DNA from: Lachnotalea glycerini
GTDB lineage: Bacteria > Bacillota > Clostridia > Lachnospirales > Lachnospiraceae
DNA: 64,000 bases
Direction of reading: 5' to 3'
Assembly: GCF_003201285.1 (NCBI RefSeq)
Contig: NZ_QICS01000005.1
Location: forward strand, 62,001 to 126,000
This document shows, one piece after another, positions 49,094-57,390 of the stretch. The position numbers were made by a program, and so were the translations under genes. The stretch's first letter is position 1. Every line of letters begins with the position of its first letter. The notes below the pieces were generated by a model. That model was not told where the DNA came from, did not search any database, and saw only the letters and a program-made list of their open reading frames with translations.

Positions 49094-51160
49094 ATGAGAA
49101 AAGATAAGATTAGACAAATACTATACTTGATATCTCTTTCAATATTAACATTACTCACCTGCACAATAATTTTTATGTCAATAAATTTAAATAATGCTGA
49201 ATTTTTCAGTACCTTTTTATATGGCTATAAGGTTTTTTTCTGTATAATTTTTTGTGCTTGTTTTGTATTTATTATGTTATACATACTAAATAGTGCGTTT
49301 TCCAAATACCATCTGGATAGCAAAGTGATTTTTCCTTATTTCATACTATTTATTATTTTCTCACTTCAGGCTTTATTTGTTGTAAAAATGAAAGTCTCAC
49401 TTAGATACGATACGTTAAAGGTATTTGATGAAGCGGTTGCACTATTAAACGGAGGTACCCTTTCCCCTGAATATTCTTCCGGATATTTTGCTAAATATCC
49501 TAACAATATACCAATTTGTATTGTTACCTGCCTGTTACTCAAGCTGCCTAAACTTTTCGGTATCGTTTCAAGTAACTATATGTTTTATGTACAATTAGTG
49601 AATGTATTATTGATGGATATATCTTTCTTATTTTCTTTTAAGTTGCTTTGCAAAATTAAAAATCAAAAATTGGGAATTATGTTTTTATTGCTTTTATTAT
49701 TCAATCCATTAACCTATTGCATTGCACCATTCTATTACACACATACTTTCTCCATGGTGTTTTCTACTGGTGCCATCTACTTTTTTGTATGCTGCATCCA
49801 AGAAAACAATTGTTTGAGTAAACGCTTGTTTTATGCCTCCTTAACTGGTCTGCTTCTAAGTATAGGTTTTAAAATCAGAGCAACTGTTTTCATTGTGGCA
49901 ATTGCTTTATTACTTTATTTAATACTTAATTTAAAGAATTTTAATAAGAAATCTTTTATTGCGCTGACCGCTTTTCTTGGAGCCGTAATAGTAGGCTTTT
50001 CAAGCTATTACTTAGTAGAGCAGCATTATGTAAAGTTCAATTATAACCAAACAGGGTATCCCGCATCGCATTGGATTATGCTTGGATTGCAGGGAACTGG
50101 TGGCTACAATGCTGCAGATGACGCTTATACCGAATGTTTTTCTACAAAAGCAGAAAAGACCAAGGCAACTGAGGGTGTTATTATCCAGCGTGTAAAGGCT
50201 ATGGGACTTACCGGCCTACTTAAGCTTTGGCGTGATAAGCTCGAAATCACTTGGAGCGACGGTACGGATGACTTTATTGATAACATTAGTATGACGGCCG
50301 ATTATAGTGCCAAAAACGATTATATCTCAGGAAGTAATAATGATATATTGGTTTCTTATTGTCATATATATTATTTTATGATACTTTTTCTAATGTTAAT
50401 TAGTATTATTCGTGCCTTTATGGCGAAACCTGAGCATTACCTTTACATCGTATGTCTCAACTTATTAGGAGGTATCCTGTTTCATATTTTTTGGGAAGCC
50501 GGTGAGGTATACAGCATTTCCTTTACCTGTTCCATTTTTGTACTAGCTGCAAATGGTTTTGATCAATGCGTTACTTACTTAAGTTCCATAAAGAAAACTA
50601 AGTTTCATAGTGCCATCATAGCTTCTAGTACTATACTAACTATATTTTGCATTGCATATGTGGGAAGCAAACTGACAAGTATATCCTATACACATTATAA
50701 CTATGCTATGAAGCAGGATTTGGCAGAACCAGACACGACACTTCCTCTGCTTGAGAATACCCTCTTTCAGACATTTAAAACCTCCCGTTCCTTTAATACA
50801 ATAGGAGTTAAGGTACGTAATACTCTGGGAACAGATAATTGTTCTTCTTATAAATTTGAACTTTTAAATAGTAAAGATGAGGTTTTATATGTCGCTGATA
50901 TCATAGGTGCATGGGCTTTTGATAAAGATTATTACCGAATAGAATTTGATAGAATAGTGCCAAATGATTGTGAGGAGTTTAAAATCAAAATTACTCCTAA
51001 TATTGTAAGTGATGCTCATTTTTTAACATTCCAATCCTATGATACAGGAAATTATGACATATATCAAAATGGGGCTTTGTATATAAACGATGCGAAAACA
51101 AATTCCGATTTAACCTTTATAGTATTGGATAAAATAGAACAACCTTTTTGGGCTAACTAA
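49094..51160 (+). CDS. Membrane glycosyltransferase-like protein, GT39-related
   Basis: A 688-residue polytopic protein with about a dozen hydrophobic segments and a soluble C-terminal domain (about 560-688) that looks beta-rich. The first loop MKVSLRYDTLKVFDEAVALL followed by YFAKYPNNIPI is a pattern seen in membrane GT39-like proteins of Firmicutes. A longer frame reaches 48929 inside the upstream gene, but AAAGGA before ATG at 49094 sets the start. It pairs with the upstream transferase. The substrate is unknown. A bidirectional terminator follows. Confidence 0.7.
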   Translation: MRKDKIRQILYLISLSILTLLTCTIIFMSINLNNAEFFSTFLYGYKVFFCIIFCACFVFIMLYILNSAFSKYHLDSKVIFPYFILFIIFSLQALFVVKMKVSLRYDTLKVFDEAVALLNGGTLSPEYSSGYFAKYPNNIPICIVTCLLLKLPKLFGIVSSNYMFYVQLVNVLLMDISFLFSFKLLCKIKNQKLGIMFLLLLLFNPLTYCIAPFYYTHTFSMVFSTGAIYFFVCCIQENNCLSKRLFYASLTGLLLSIGFKIRATVFIVAIALLLYLILNLKNFNKKSFIALTAFLGAVIVGFSSYYLVEQHYVKFNYNQTGYPASHWIMLGLQGTGGYNAADDAYTECFSTKAEKTKATEGVIIQRVKAMGLTGLLKLWRDKLEITWSDGTDDFIDNISMTADYSAKNDYISGSNNDILVSYCHIYYFMILFLMLISIIRAFMAKPEHYLYIVCLNLLGGILFHIFWEAGEVYSISFTCSIFVLAANGFDQCVTYLSSIKKTKFHSAIIASSTILTIFCIAYVGSKLTSISYTHYNYAMKQDLAEPDTTLPLLENTLFQTFKTSRSFNTIGVKVRNTLGTDNCSSYKFELLNSKDEVLYVADIIGAWAFDKDYYRIEFDRIVPNDCEEFKIKITPNIVSDAHFLTFQSYDTGNYDIYQNGALYINDAKTNSDLTFIVLDKIEQPFWAN

Positions 51161-51200
51161 AGCATACTAAATTTTAATAATATAGTATTTTTCTATATAT

Positions 51201-51236
51201 AAAAACGGAAATTGCAGTTTTGCAATTTCCGTTTTT
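51201..51236. terminator. Bidirectional terminator between the glycosyltransferase and rplA
   Basis: Perfect 16-bp stem AAAAACGGAAATTGCA / TGCAATTTCCGTTTTT with a 4-nt loop, between convergent stops at 51160 and 51258. It closes the rpmG-to-rplA operon on the minus strand. Confidence 0.92.
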
Positions 51237-51257
51237 ATTCTTATTCGCTGCTTATTT

Positions 51258-51950
51258 TTAAGCTAATTTAGCAACGTTTATTCTTACACCAGGTCCCATT
51301 GTAGCAGTAACAGTAACACTCTTTAGATACTGTCCCTTTACGGTACTTGGTTTTGCTTTTATAATTGCATCAAGAAGCGCGTGGAAGTTGTCCGCTAATT
51401 GTTCTTCTGTAAAAGAAGCTTTTCCGATTGGCACATGGATAATATTAGTTTTATCTAATCTATACTCAACTTTACCAGCTTTGATGTCGTTAACAGCTTT
51501 TGTTACATCCATAGTAACTGTACCAGCTTTTGGGTTTGGCATTAAGCCTTTTGGTCCAAGTACACGTCCTAATCGACCAACTACACCCATCATATCCGGA
51601 GTAGCAACTACAACGTCAAAATCAAACCATCCTTCGTTCTGAATCTTGGGGATTAATTCTTCTCCACCAACAAACTCTGCACCAGCAGCCTCTGCCTCAG
51701 CAACTTTATCGCCTTTTGCAAAAACTAAAACCTTTACAGACTTACCAGTTCCATGTGGCAATACAACTGCGCCACGAATTTGTTGATCGGCATGACGTCC
51801 ATCACAGCCAGTTCTAATATGAGCTTCGATTGTTTCATCAAATTTAGCTCCAGCAGATTTTTTTACTACTGTTATTGCTTCTGCTGTTTCATAAAGATTT
51901 GCGCGGTCTACTAATTTAGCAGCCTCAACGTATCTTTTTCCTCTTTTCAT
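51258..51950 (-). CDS. rplA: Ribosomal protein L1
   Basis: A 230-residue L1, the mobile L1-stalk protein and a translational repressor in many bacteria. [16 protein letters not shown], the segment [27 protein letters not shown] (in parts) and the C-terminal [27 protein letters not shown] (in parts) are intact. It is the last gene of rpmG-secE-nusG-rplK-rplA; in most Firmicutes rplJ follows at once, but here a terminator and five glycosyltransferase genes come next. A leader motif shared with rplK precedes it. Confidence 0.98.
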   Translation of the reverse strand: MKRGKRYVEAAKLVDRANLYETAEAITVVKKSAGAKFDETIEAHIRTGCDGRHADQQIRGAVVLPHGTGKSVKVLVFAKGDKVAEAEAAGAEFVGGEELIPKIQNEGWFDFDVVVATPDMMGVVGRLGRVLGPKGLMPNPKAGTVTMDVTKAVNDIKAGKVEYRLDKTNIIHVPIGKASFTEEQLADNFHALLDAIIKAKPSTVKGQYLKSVTVTATMGPGVRINVAKLA

Positions 51951-51965
51951 TTAAATAACCTCCTA

Positions 51966-51994
51966 GTGGTATTATCGGGAGTTCACCCTCCCAC
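51966..51994 (-). promoter_or_regulatory. L1-type leader motif before rplA
   Basis: Minus strand GTGGGAGGG...CTCCCG...ACCAC: an inner GGGAG/CTCCC stem and outer GTGG/CCAC pairing with an asymmetric loop. The same motif occurs before rplK at 52518-52545. It resembles L1-binding mRNA sites, by inference. Confidence 0.6.
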
Positions 51995-52018
51995 AATTCT
52001 ATTGTTAACAGTTTACAA

Positions 52019-52444
52019 TTAGTCTTCTACAGTGATACCCATAGAACGAGCTGTTCCTTCAATCATACTCATTGCTGATTCAACGCTGGATGCATTCAAA
52101 TCCGGCATCTTAAGCTCTGCAATTTTCTGAATCTCAGCCTTAGAAATCTTAGCAACTTTAGTTTTATTAGGAACACCTGATCCTGATTTAAGGTTACAAG
52201 CTTTCTTTAATAATACAGCAGCTGGAGGAGTCTTAGTTATAAAACTAAAGCTTCTGTCTGCATAAACAGTGATTACTACAGGAATAATTAAATCTCCCTG
52301 ATCAGCTGTTCTTGCATTAAATTCTTTTGTAAACTGAACAATATTTACACCATGCTGTCCTAATGCCGGACCAACTGGTGGAGCTGGTGTAGCCTTCCCA
52401 GCAGGAATTTGTAATTTAATGTAACCTGATACTTTTTTTGCCAT
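52019..52444 (-). CDS. rplK: Ribosomal protein L11
   Basis: A 141-residue L11 of the GTPase-associated centre. The start [35 protein letters not shown] (in parts) and the C-terminal rRNA-binding part [32 protein letters not shown] (in parts) are complete. It is 104 bp downstream of nusG, with the leader motif between, and 68 bp upstream of rplA. AGGAGGTGCCGAT precedes ATG. Confidence 0.98.
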   Translation of the reverse strand: MAKKVSGYIKLQIPAGKATPAPPVGPALGQHGVNIVQFTKEFNARTADQGDLIIPVVITVYADRSFSFITKTPPAAVLLKKACNLKSGSGVPNKTKVAKISKAEIQKIAELKMPDLNASSVESAMSMIEGTARSMGITVED

Positions 52445-52517
52445 ATCGGCACCTCCTAAAATCTTTTCAATTTTGCTTGCTAAATTCTGAGTTTAACATC
52501 ACAATAATGAAAGTGTT

Positions 52518-52545
52518 GTGGTAATTGCGGGGGATTCCCTCCCAC
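52518..52545 (-). promoter_or_regulatory. L1-type leader motif before rplK
   Basis: Minus strand GTGGGAGGGAATCCCCCG...ACCAC, matching the rplA leader motif at both ends. It starts 4 bp after the nusG stop. Confidence 0.6.
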
Positions 52546-52548
52546 TTG

Positions 52549-53064
52549 TTACAATTTCTTCACCTCTGTGAAACTTATTTCTACTGGTGTTTCACGACCA
52601 AACAAATCAACATTGATTATAACAATTTGCTTATGAGGGTTCATAGCCTGAATAACGCCAACTGTATCTTTCCACACACCTCCAGTGACAACAATGCTGT
52701 CACCTTCTACAAAGTCTACAACCAAGTCTTCAGATTTGATTCCCAATGGTCTCATCTCAGCTTCAGTAAGGGGTACAGGCTTAGAACCCGGACCGACGAA
52801 CCCTGTAACACCTCTGGTATTTCTAACAACATACCATGTGTCATCATTCATCACCATATTGATAAGTACATACCCTGGAAACAGCTTTTTTTGAACGTTT
52901 TTCTTAGCACCGTTCTTAAGCTCAACTACATCTTGCATAGGCACTCTAACTTCTAAAATCTGATCCTCAAGATGTCTGTTTTCAATTGTTTTTTCAATGT
53001 TGGCTTTTACTTTGTTTTCATAACCTGAATAGGTATGCACAACATACCAATTTGCTTCTGACAT
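52549..53064 (-). CDS. nusG: Transcription elongation/antitermination factor NusG
   Basis: A 171-residue NusG. The NGN domain starts ANWYVVHTYSGYENKVKANIE and includes LFPGYVLINMVMNDDTWYVVRNT; the C-terminal KOW domain is VWKDTVGVIQAMNPHKQIVIINVDLFGRETPVEI (in parts). It binds RNA polymerase and couples it with the ribosome or modulates pausing. It follows secE after 58 bp. Confidence 0.98.
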   Translation of the reverse strand: MSEANWYVVHTYSGYENKVKANIEKTIENRHLEDQILEVRVPMQDVVELKNGAKKNVQKKLFPGYVLINMVMNDDTWYVVRNTRGVTGFVGPGSKPVPLTEAEMRPLGIKSEDLVVDFVEGDSIVVTGGVWKDTVGVIQAMNPHKQIVIINVDLFGRETPVEISFTEVKKL

Positions 53065-53122
53065 AAAATCACCTTTGCCTTAATAAGATTATTCTTTTCC
53101 TATTGATATTGACAATTCAATA

Positions 53123-53329
53123 TTATTTTACAAGGAAATCAATACCGTATTTGATTACCGCATCAAGCATTGAAATAATCAAACCTAAAATAATTGATAT
53201 AGCTACTACAGCCGTTGTCTGTTTTACAAGTGATTTTTGATCTGGCCAAATAATCTTATTGAATTCAGCTTTAAGGCCTTTGTACCAGCTTTTCTTTGGA
53301 GCATTTTCTACACTAACATTTTCTCCCAT
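53123..53329 (-). CDS. secE: Protein translocase subunit SecE
   Basis: A 68-residue single-helix SecE. The amphipathic segment WYKGLKAEFNKIIWPDQKSLVKQT is followed by one transmembrane helix (AVVAISIILGLIISMLDAVI). It stabilises SecY in the membrane. An in-frame GTG at 53338 overlaps the AAAGGAG site; ATG at 53329 is the start. Confidence 0.96.
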   Translation of the reverse strand: MGENVSVENAPKKSWYKGLKAEFNKIIWPDQKSLVKQTTAVVAISIILGLIISMLDAVIKYGIDFLVK

Positions 53330-53356
53330 TCTATTCACTCCTTTAGCTAAATTAAA

Positions 53357-53506
53357 CTATTTTGTTTCTTTGTGTAATGTGTGTGATTTACAGAACTTAC
53401 AGTATTTCTTTGTTTCCATTCTGTCAGGATGAGCTTTTTTATCCTTTGTCATGTTGTAATTACGTTGTTTACACTCTGTACATGCCAATGTTATCTTTAC
53501 GCGCAC
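53357..53506 (-). CDS. rpmG: Ribosomal protein L33
   Basis: A 49-residue L33 of the zinc-binding form: [18 protein letters not shown] at the start, with Cys pairs CTEC and CKFC, and the family end [16 protein letters not shown]. It starts with GTG, eight bases after GGAGG. It is the first gene of the rpmG-secE-nusG-rplK-rplA transcript, 27 bp before secE. Confidence 0.95.
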   Translation of the reverse strand: MRVKITLACTECKQRNYNMTKDKKAHPDRMETKKYCKFCKSHTLHKETK

Positions 53507-53599
53507 AACTTCCACCTCCGCTTATTAAAAAAATTTCACTGCTAATTTAAAGCACTGATTTTTAGGCATAAAAAAAAGACCTACTTCCATCGCTAGTCT

Positions 53600-53628
53600 A
53601 ATATATCATAATAATACTATATCGTCAA
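53600..53628 (-). promoter_or_regulatory. Promoter of the rpmG-secE-nusG-rplK-rplA operon
   Basis: Minus strand TTGACG (53623-53628), 17-bp spacer, TATATT (53600-53605), about 95 bp upstream of rpmG. Confidence 0.75.
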
Positions 53629-53732
53629 CTCTTTTTTGCTGTAAAACTACAAACTGATTAGTTATTTTAACATGTTATGTAATATTTTTCAAGCTTATTT
53701 TCCAAAATAAGTGATATAGTACTAAATACCAG

Positions 53733-53761
53733 CTGACAAGTTTAGCCAAATATATTATAAT
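53733..53761 (+). promoter_or_regulatory. Promoter of the FliD-like gene
   Basis: Plus strand CTGACA (53733-53738), 17-bp spacer, TATAAT (53756-53761). Confidence 0.6.
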
Positions 53762-53866
53762 GTTTCTTATATAATGCGTATTTACATATTTTATTTATAA
53801 CTCCCCTATAAATAAGTATAAGATATGCGTTATTTGCAACTGATAATAGCGAAAGGAGGCTTTCAT

Positions 53867-55168
53867 ATGCTTTATAATTTCTATAACTACTATCTAAATA
53901 CAATTATGCCTAAAACAGCAAGCAGGTATGATACACATAATAAGAGTGAATTGAAAAATGTTTATAGCACAATTGTCAAGTTAAATAAAGAGTCTCCTCT
54001 TTATATGATAAATATGTCTGATGATTTACAAAATGATGTAATTGATATAAAGGAGCATGCACGTGAACTTAAAAATGTAATCACTTCTATATCCGAAAAC
54101 GAAGACAACAATACTTCCAAAATGTTTAATGATAAAATTGTTACTTCCAGTAATGAAGATATTATTAGTGTAAATTATATTGGTACATCAGAGGATATTG
54201 ATCATGCTCCATCCTTTAACATAGAGGTAGAAGAATTGGCTTCCCATCAAATTAACAAAGGTCGATTTATTTATTCAGACAATAGTAATTTATCAAGTGA
54301 CACTTATTCTTTTAACATAAATATTGTAAACACAAATTATGAATTTCAATTTATTGTGAAAGATAATGAAAAAAACAGTGAGATATTGAATAAAGTATCA
54401 AATATGATCAATCGAGCAGATATAGGAATTTACTCTTCTTTGGAAACAGACTCAACAAAGGAAAAACAAAGAATTGTGCTTACCTCAACTGCTACAGGAA
54501 CTGCTAACTTTAATGACATTATTTTCAGAATATCCGAATCTGATACCAATCATTCTAAAGGTTCAGTTCAATATATGGGTCTGGATTTAATCGCGCAAAA
54601 GCCAAGCGACTCTTATTTTACCATAAACGGCATTGCGCGTTCCTCATCATCAAATACTTTTACGGTAAATAAACTTTATGAATTGAGTCTTCATAGCACT
54701 ACACCACCAGGTGAAAGCGTTAATATTAGTTTTAAAAATGATAATAAATCTATCTATCATAAAATTTCTGATTTTGTGGATTCCTATAATAATATGATTT
54801 GCTTGGCAAATGACACAAGTTCTTCTGTCAAGAAAAGTTCAAAACTTTTAGCAGATATCGGCAGCATAGCACAATGCTATAAAAGTGAATTGGAATCTAT
54901 GGGAATTATGGTTAAAGATGATAGTTCATTAAAGATTGATGAATCCTTATTAACGCAGACAATCGATATGGAAGAGGCTGATTCAGGAACATTTGCTTCT
55001 TTTAGAAGCTTTCGAAATCCATTAAACATGAAAATCACTAATGTTTTGTTAAATCCCATGGACTATATTTCAAAAGTTGTTGTAACATACCCTAATACAA
55101 GTAATATGCAATCAAATGTCTATGTTACGTCTATGTACAGTGGTTTAATGTTTAATAATTACTGTTAA
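53867..55168 (+). CDS. FliD-like flagellar protein, divergent paralogue
   Basis: A 433-residue protein. The middle part has a FliD_N-like strand SFNIEVEELASHQINKGRF, a central beta-rich domain with LSLHSTTPPGESVNISF, and a FliD_C-like stretch SDFVDSYNNMICLAND...LLADIGSI...LESMGIMVKDDSSLKIDESLL. The terminal coiled-coil domain of true FliD caps is missing, and no signal peptide is seen. A genuine fliD gene ends the window at 63282-64000, so this is a second, shorter member. A longer frame begins at 53825, but GGAGG before ATG at 53867 sets the start. It may be a cap-related or secreted filament-associated protein; the role is not known. Confidence 0.65.
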   Translation: MLYNFYNYYLNTIMPKTASRYDTHNKSELKNVYSTIVKLNKESPLYMINMSDDLQNDVIDIKEHARELKNVITSISENEDNNTSKMFNDKIVTSSNEDIISVNYIGTSEDIDHAPSFNIEVEELASHQINKGRFIYSDNSNLSSDTYSFNINIVNTNYEFQFIVKDNEKNSEILNKVSNMINRADIGIYSSLETDSTKEKQRIVLTSTATGTANFNDIIFRISESDTNHSKGSVQYMGLDLIAQKPSDSYFTINGIARSSSSNTFTVNKLYELSLHSTTPPGESVNISFKNDNKSIYHKISDFVDSYNNMICLANDTSSSVKKSSKLLADIGSIAQCYKSELESMGIMVKDDSSLKIDESLLTQTIDMEEADSGTFASFRSFRNPLNMKITNVLLNPMDYISKVVVTYPNTSNMQSNVYVTSMYSGLMFNNYC

Positions 55169-55190
55169 TAAATTTAATCTTTTTAAAAAT

Positions 55191-55240
55191 ATTTTAATAA
55201 AAGGTGAATCAAGACCACTTGATTCACCTTTTATTAAAAT
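55191..55240. terminator. Bidirectional terminator between convergent genes
   Basis: A perfect 23-bp stem (arms 55191-55213 and 55218-55240, core AAAGGTGAATCAAG) with loop ACCA and A/T-rich outer ends, between the convergent stops at 55168 and 55271. Confidence 0.92.
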
Positions 55241-55270
55241 ATTAAAATAAATATATACTTTATAATTAGT

Positions 55271-55648
55271 TTAATTCATTTCTAATTGTGTAATTTCCAT
55301 TGCTGTATTGGATACTAATTGAATAAATGGTATAATTCCAGTCTCTATCACTTTTGCTGTTTCCATATTATTTTCTTCTTTAATGGATTGATTCAAATTC
55401 ACAATAACCTCATTCATCGCATCTTTTTTAATAATATCCTCTTTTTCATTAATTAGACTCTTTGTACCGTTCACTACCTGAATCACCCAATTAACACCTT
55501 TTAATATATAATTTAAATATTCCTTTGTATCTTCTTTCTGCGAGCCTCTAAGCTCTACTAACACTTCCTCTAATGCTGGAATAAGCTTCTTATTATAATC
55601 AAACACTGCCTTTAAAGCATCCAATTGTTGCTCTCTTAAATTTTCCAT
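55271..55648 (-). CDS. Small helical protein of unknown function, flagellar context
   Basis: A 125-residue, mostly helical, soluble protein with heptad-like spacing (LDALKAVFDYNKKLIPALEEVLVELRG; ETAKVIETGIIPFIQLVSNTAMEITQLEMN, in parts). No family is recognised. A sigma-28-like promoter (TTAA-N16-GTCGATAT) lies about 120 bp upstream, which would place it in the late flagellar regulon. It could be an export chaperone or a partner of the neighbouring glycosyltransferases. AAGGAGGAGGC-type sequence precedes the ATG region. Confidence 0.6.
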   Translation of the reverse strand: MENLREQQLDALKAVFDYNKKLIPALEEVLVELRGSQKEDTKEYLNYILKGVNWVIQVVNGTKSLINEKEDIIKKDAMNEVIVNLNQSIKEENNMETAKVIETGIIPFIQLVSNTAMEITQLEMN

Positions 55649-56018
55649 AATTGATTAACAGGCTAATCACTAGCCTCCTCCTTACTATATTTTATATATC
55701 GAGTGCCAATTGCAGATCTAATACATTTATTTCATAAGAGCCATGCAACTGCCATTATTCTATTTCTAATATCGACATATTTCTTATATATCTTAACGTT
55801 TTACTTATATTTTTTTTATTTTATTTAATAATTTATCGAAGAAATACCCATTTTATGGTATAATAGGAATAAAGTTTACCATTTTAACAAAAGAATTCTA
55901 TCCATGTTTCATAAGAATTCAATTTTTGTGAAATTAAAAACCACAAAATGTTTTCAACATATTTGCTTTATAATAATGACTCAATATCTAGTTAGTTTTA
56001 TATCTGAGAGGAGGAATT
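55649..56018. other. 370-bp intergenic region between divergent genes
   Basis: No ORF. It holds the sigma-28-like promoter at 55769-55796 and a TATAAT element on the plus strand near 55971 that may serve the zinc-ribbon gene, plus two AAGAATTC repeats about 20 bp apart. Confidence 0.5.
55769..55796 (-). promoter_or_regulatory. Sigma-28-like promoter of the gene at 55271-55648
   Basis: Minus strand TTAA (55793-55796), 16-bp spacer, GTCGATAT (55769-55776), close to the TAAA / CCGATAT consensus of flagellar sigma factors. Confidence 0.5.
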
Positions 56019-56210
56019 ATGCTCAGAATATATATATGTACACAATGTGGTTCAACCAGAATAGTATCTAATAATCATGACAGCTCTTGTTTAGTCTGTA
56101 ATAAACCAATGTCCCGTGCTCCAATCACCTATGAAAAATATATTGGTTTTGACCGTACTCAGCGAGAAGAATTTATAAAGAATTGGTTAAATAAATTAGA
56201 AGGTGAATAA
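56019..56210 (+). CDS. Small zinc-ribbon protein
   Basis: A 63-residue protein with CTQCGSTR at residues 7-14 and CLVCNKP at 28-34, a CxxC pair layout of a single zinc ribbon, followed by a charged helical tail that ends NWLNKLEGE. GAGAGGAGGAATT before ATG is excellent. It is the first gene of a two-gene rightward unit; the CgeB-like glycosyltransferase ATG follows its stop by 7 bp. Function unknown; an adaptor or regulator of the transferase is possible. Confidence 0.7.
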   Translation: MLRIYICTQCGSTRIVSNNHDSSCLVCNKPMSRAPITYEKYIGFDRTQREEFIKNWLNKLEGE

Positions 56211-56217
56211 CAACAAC

Positions 56218-57390
56218 ATGAAAATATTATATTTATATCAGCTTGATAGCACAAAAATCGATATTCCTTTTGCCTTATCGGAGTTAGGTCACGAAGTTCA
56301 TTTTATTGATGCAATGCTTACTGATTCTTTCCAAAACGAATTAATTCAGGAAAAAATTATTCAAGAAGTTCAATCAAATCCATGCGAATGCGTCATTACT
56401 TTTAATTTTTATCCTTATGTCTCAAAGGCATGTGAGTTGCTTCACCTGCCTTATGTTGCATGGCTTTTTGACAGTCCCGTTATGTATACCTATACACCTA
56501 GCATTCTTAATAGCTGCAACTATATTTTTTGTTTTGATAAAATATTATGTAATGAGCTGATTAAAATCGGAATTCAAAAAGTATTTTATATGCCTCTTGC
56601 AGCCAATACCTCTCGTCTTGATTCTTTATCAATGACAGAAGATGAATTCTCAAAATATAATCACGACATTTCTTTTGTTGGAAGATTATTTCAAGATAAC
56701 AACTTTAATAAATTTTATAATCAAATAAACAGCTCATTTATGGAGTATTTCAATCAACTGTTTCAGCTTCAGTATATGACACCTAATCAAAATATTTTTT
56801 ATAGTATGTTATCCGAGAAAGCTATCAATTTATTTCAAAAATTGATTCCCAATAATTTACTTGAAGATTATCCGTTGTGTGAAATAAAAAAATGCTATTC
56901 TGATATCATGCTTTCCAGAAAATTTACAGAACTGCAACGAACAAATATACTTGATTTAATTTCAAAATATAATACTATTCACATTTATACCGATTCCGAT
57001 ATTTCCATGCTTACTAATGTAGTAAACATGGGAGGAATAGAAAGTATTAGTGAGGCGCCCAAATTATTTTATGCAAGTAAAATCAATCTTAATTTTACTC
57101 AGATATCAATTCAGTCTGGTTTACCTTTAAGAGTCTTTGACATCATTGGAACCGGAGGCTTTCTAATCAGTAATGCTCAAAGTGAATTTAACGACCTATT
57201 CACTCCTGGTGAAGATGTTATATTATATCATAATCCAGAGGAACTAATCGAACTCATCAACTATTATCTTACTCATGATAAGGAAAGAAAAGAAATAGCT
57301 CATAATGGATACGTTCGTATTAAATCCGAACACACATATACAAATCGGCTAGAACAAATACTTCAAATAGTTACTGCTCATTCACTGTAA
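56218..57390 (+). CDS. CgeB-like glycosyltransferase, divergent paralogue
   Basis: A 390-residue protein with the same two-domain layout as those at 29312 and 57371: N-terminal MKILYLYQLDSTK, YVAWLFDSPV and NYIFCFDKIL; C-terminal YASKINLNFTQISIQSGLPLRVFDIIGTGGFLIS (in parts) and YYLTHDKERKEIAHNGY. It is less similar to the other two than they are to each other. ATG at 56218 is preferred over a GTG at 56203 within the zinc-ribbon gene. Its 3' end overlaps the convergent gene at 57371 by 20 bp. Flagellin or surface glycan modification is likely from context; the substrate is unknown. Confidence 0.78.
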   Translation: MKILYLYQLDSTKIDIPFALSELGHEVHFIDAMLTDSFQNELIQEKIIQEVQSNPCECVITFNFYPYVSKACELLHLPYVAWLFDSPVMYTYTPSILNSCNYIFCFDKILCNELIKIGIQKVFYMPLAANTSRLDSLSMTEDEFSKYNHDISFVGRLFQDNNFNKFYNQINSSFMEYFNQLFQLQYMTPNQNIFYSMLSEKAINLFQKLIPNNLLEDYPLCEIKKCYSDIMLSRKFTELQRTNILDLISKYNTIHIYTDSDISMLTNVVNMGGIESISEAPKLFYASKINLNFTQISIQSGLPLRVFDIIGTGGFLISNAQSEFNDLFTPGEDVILYHNPEELIELINYYLTHDKERKEIAHNGYVRIKSEHTYTNRLEQILQIVTAHSL

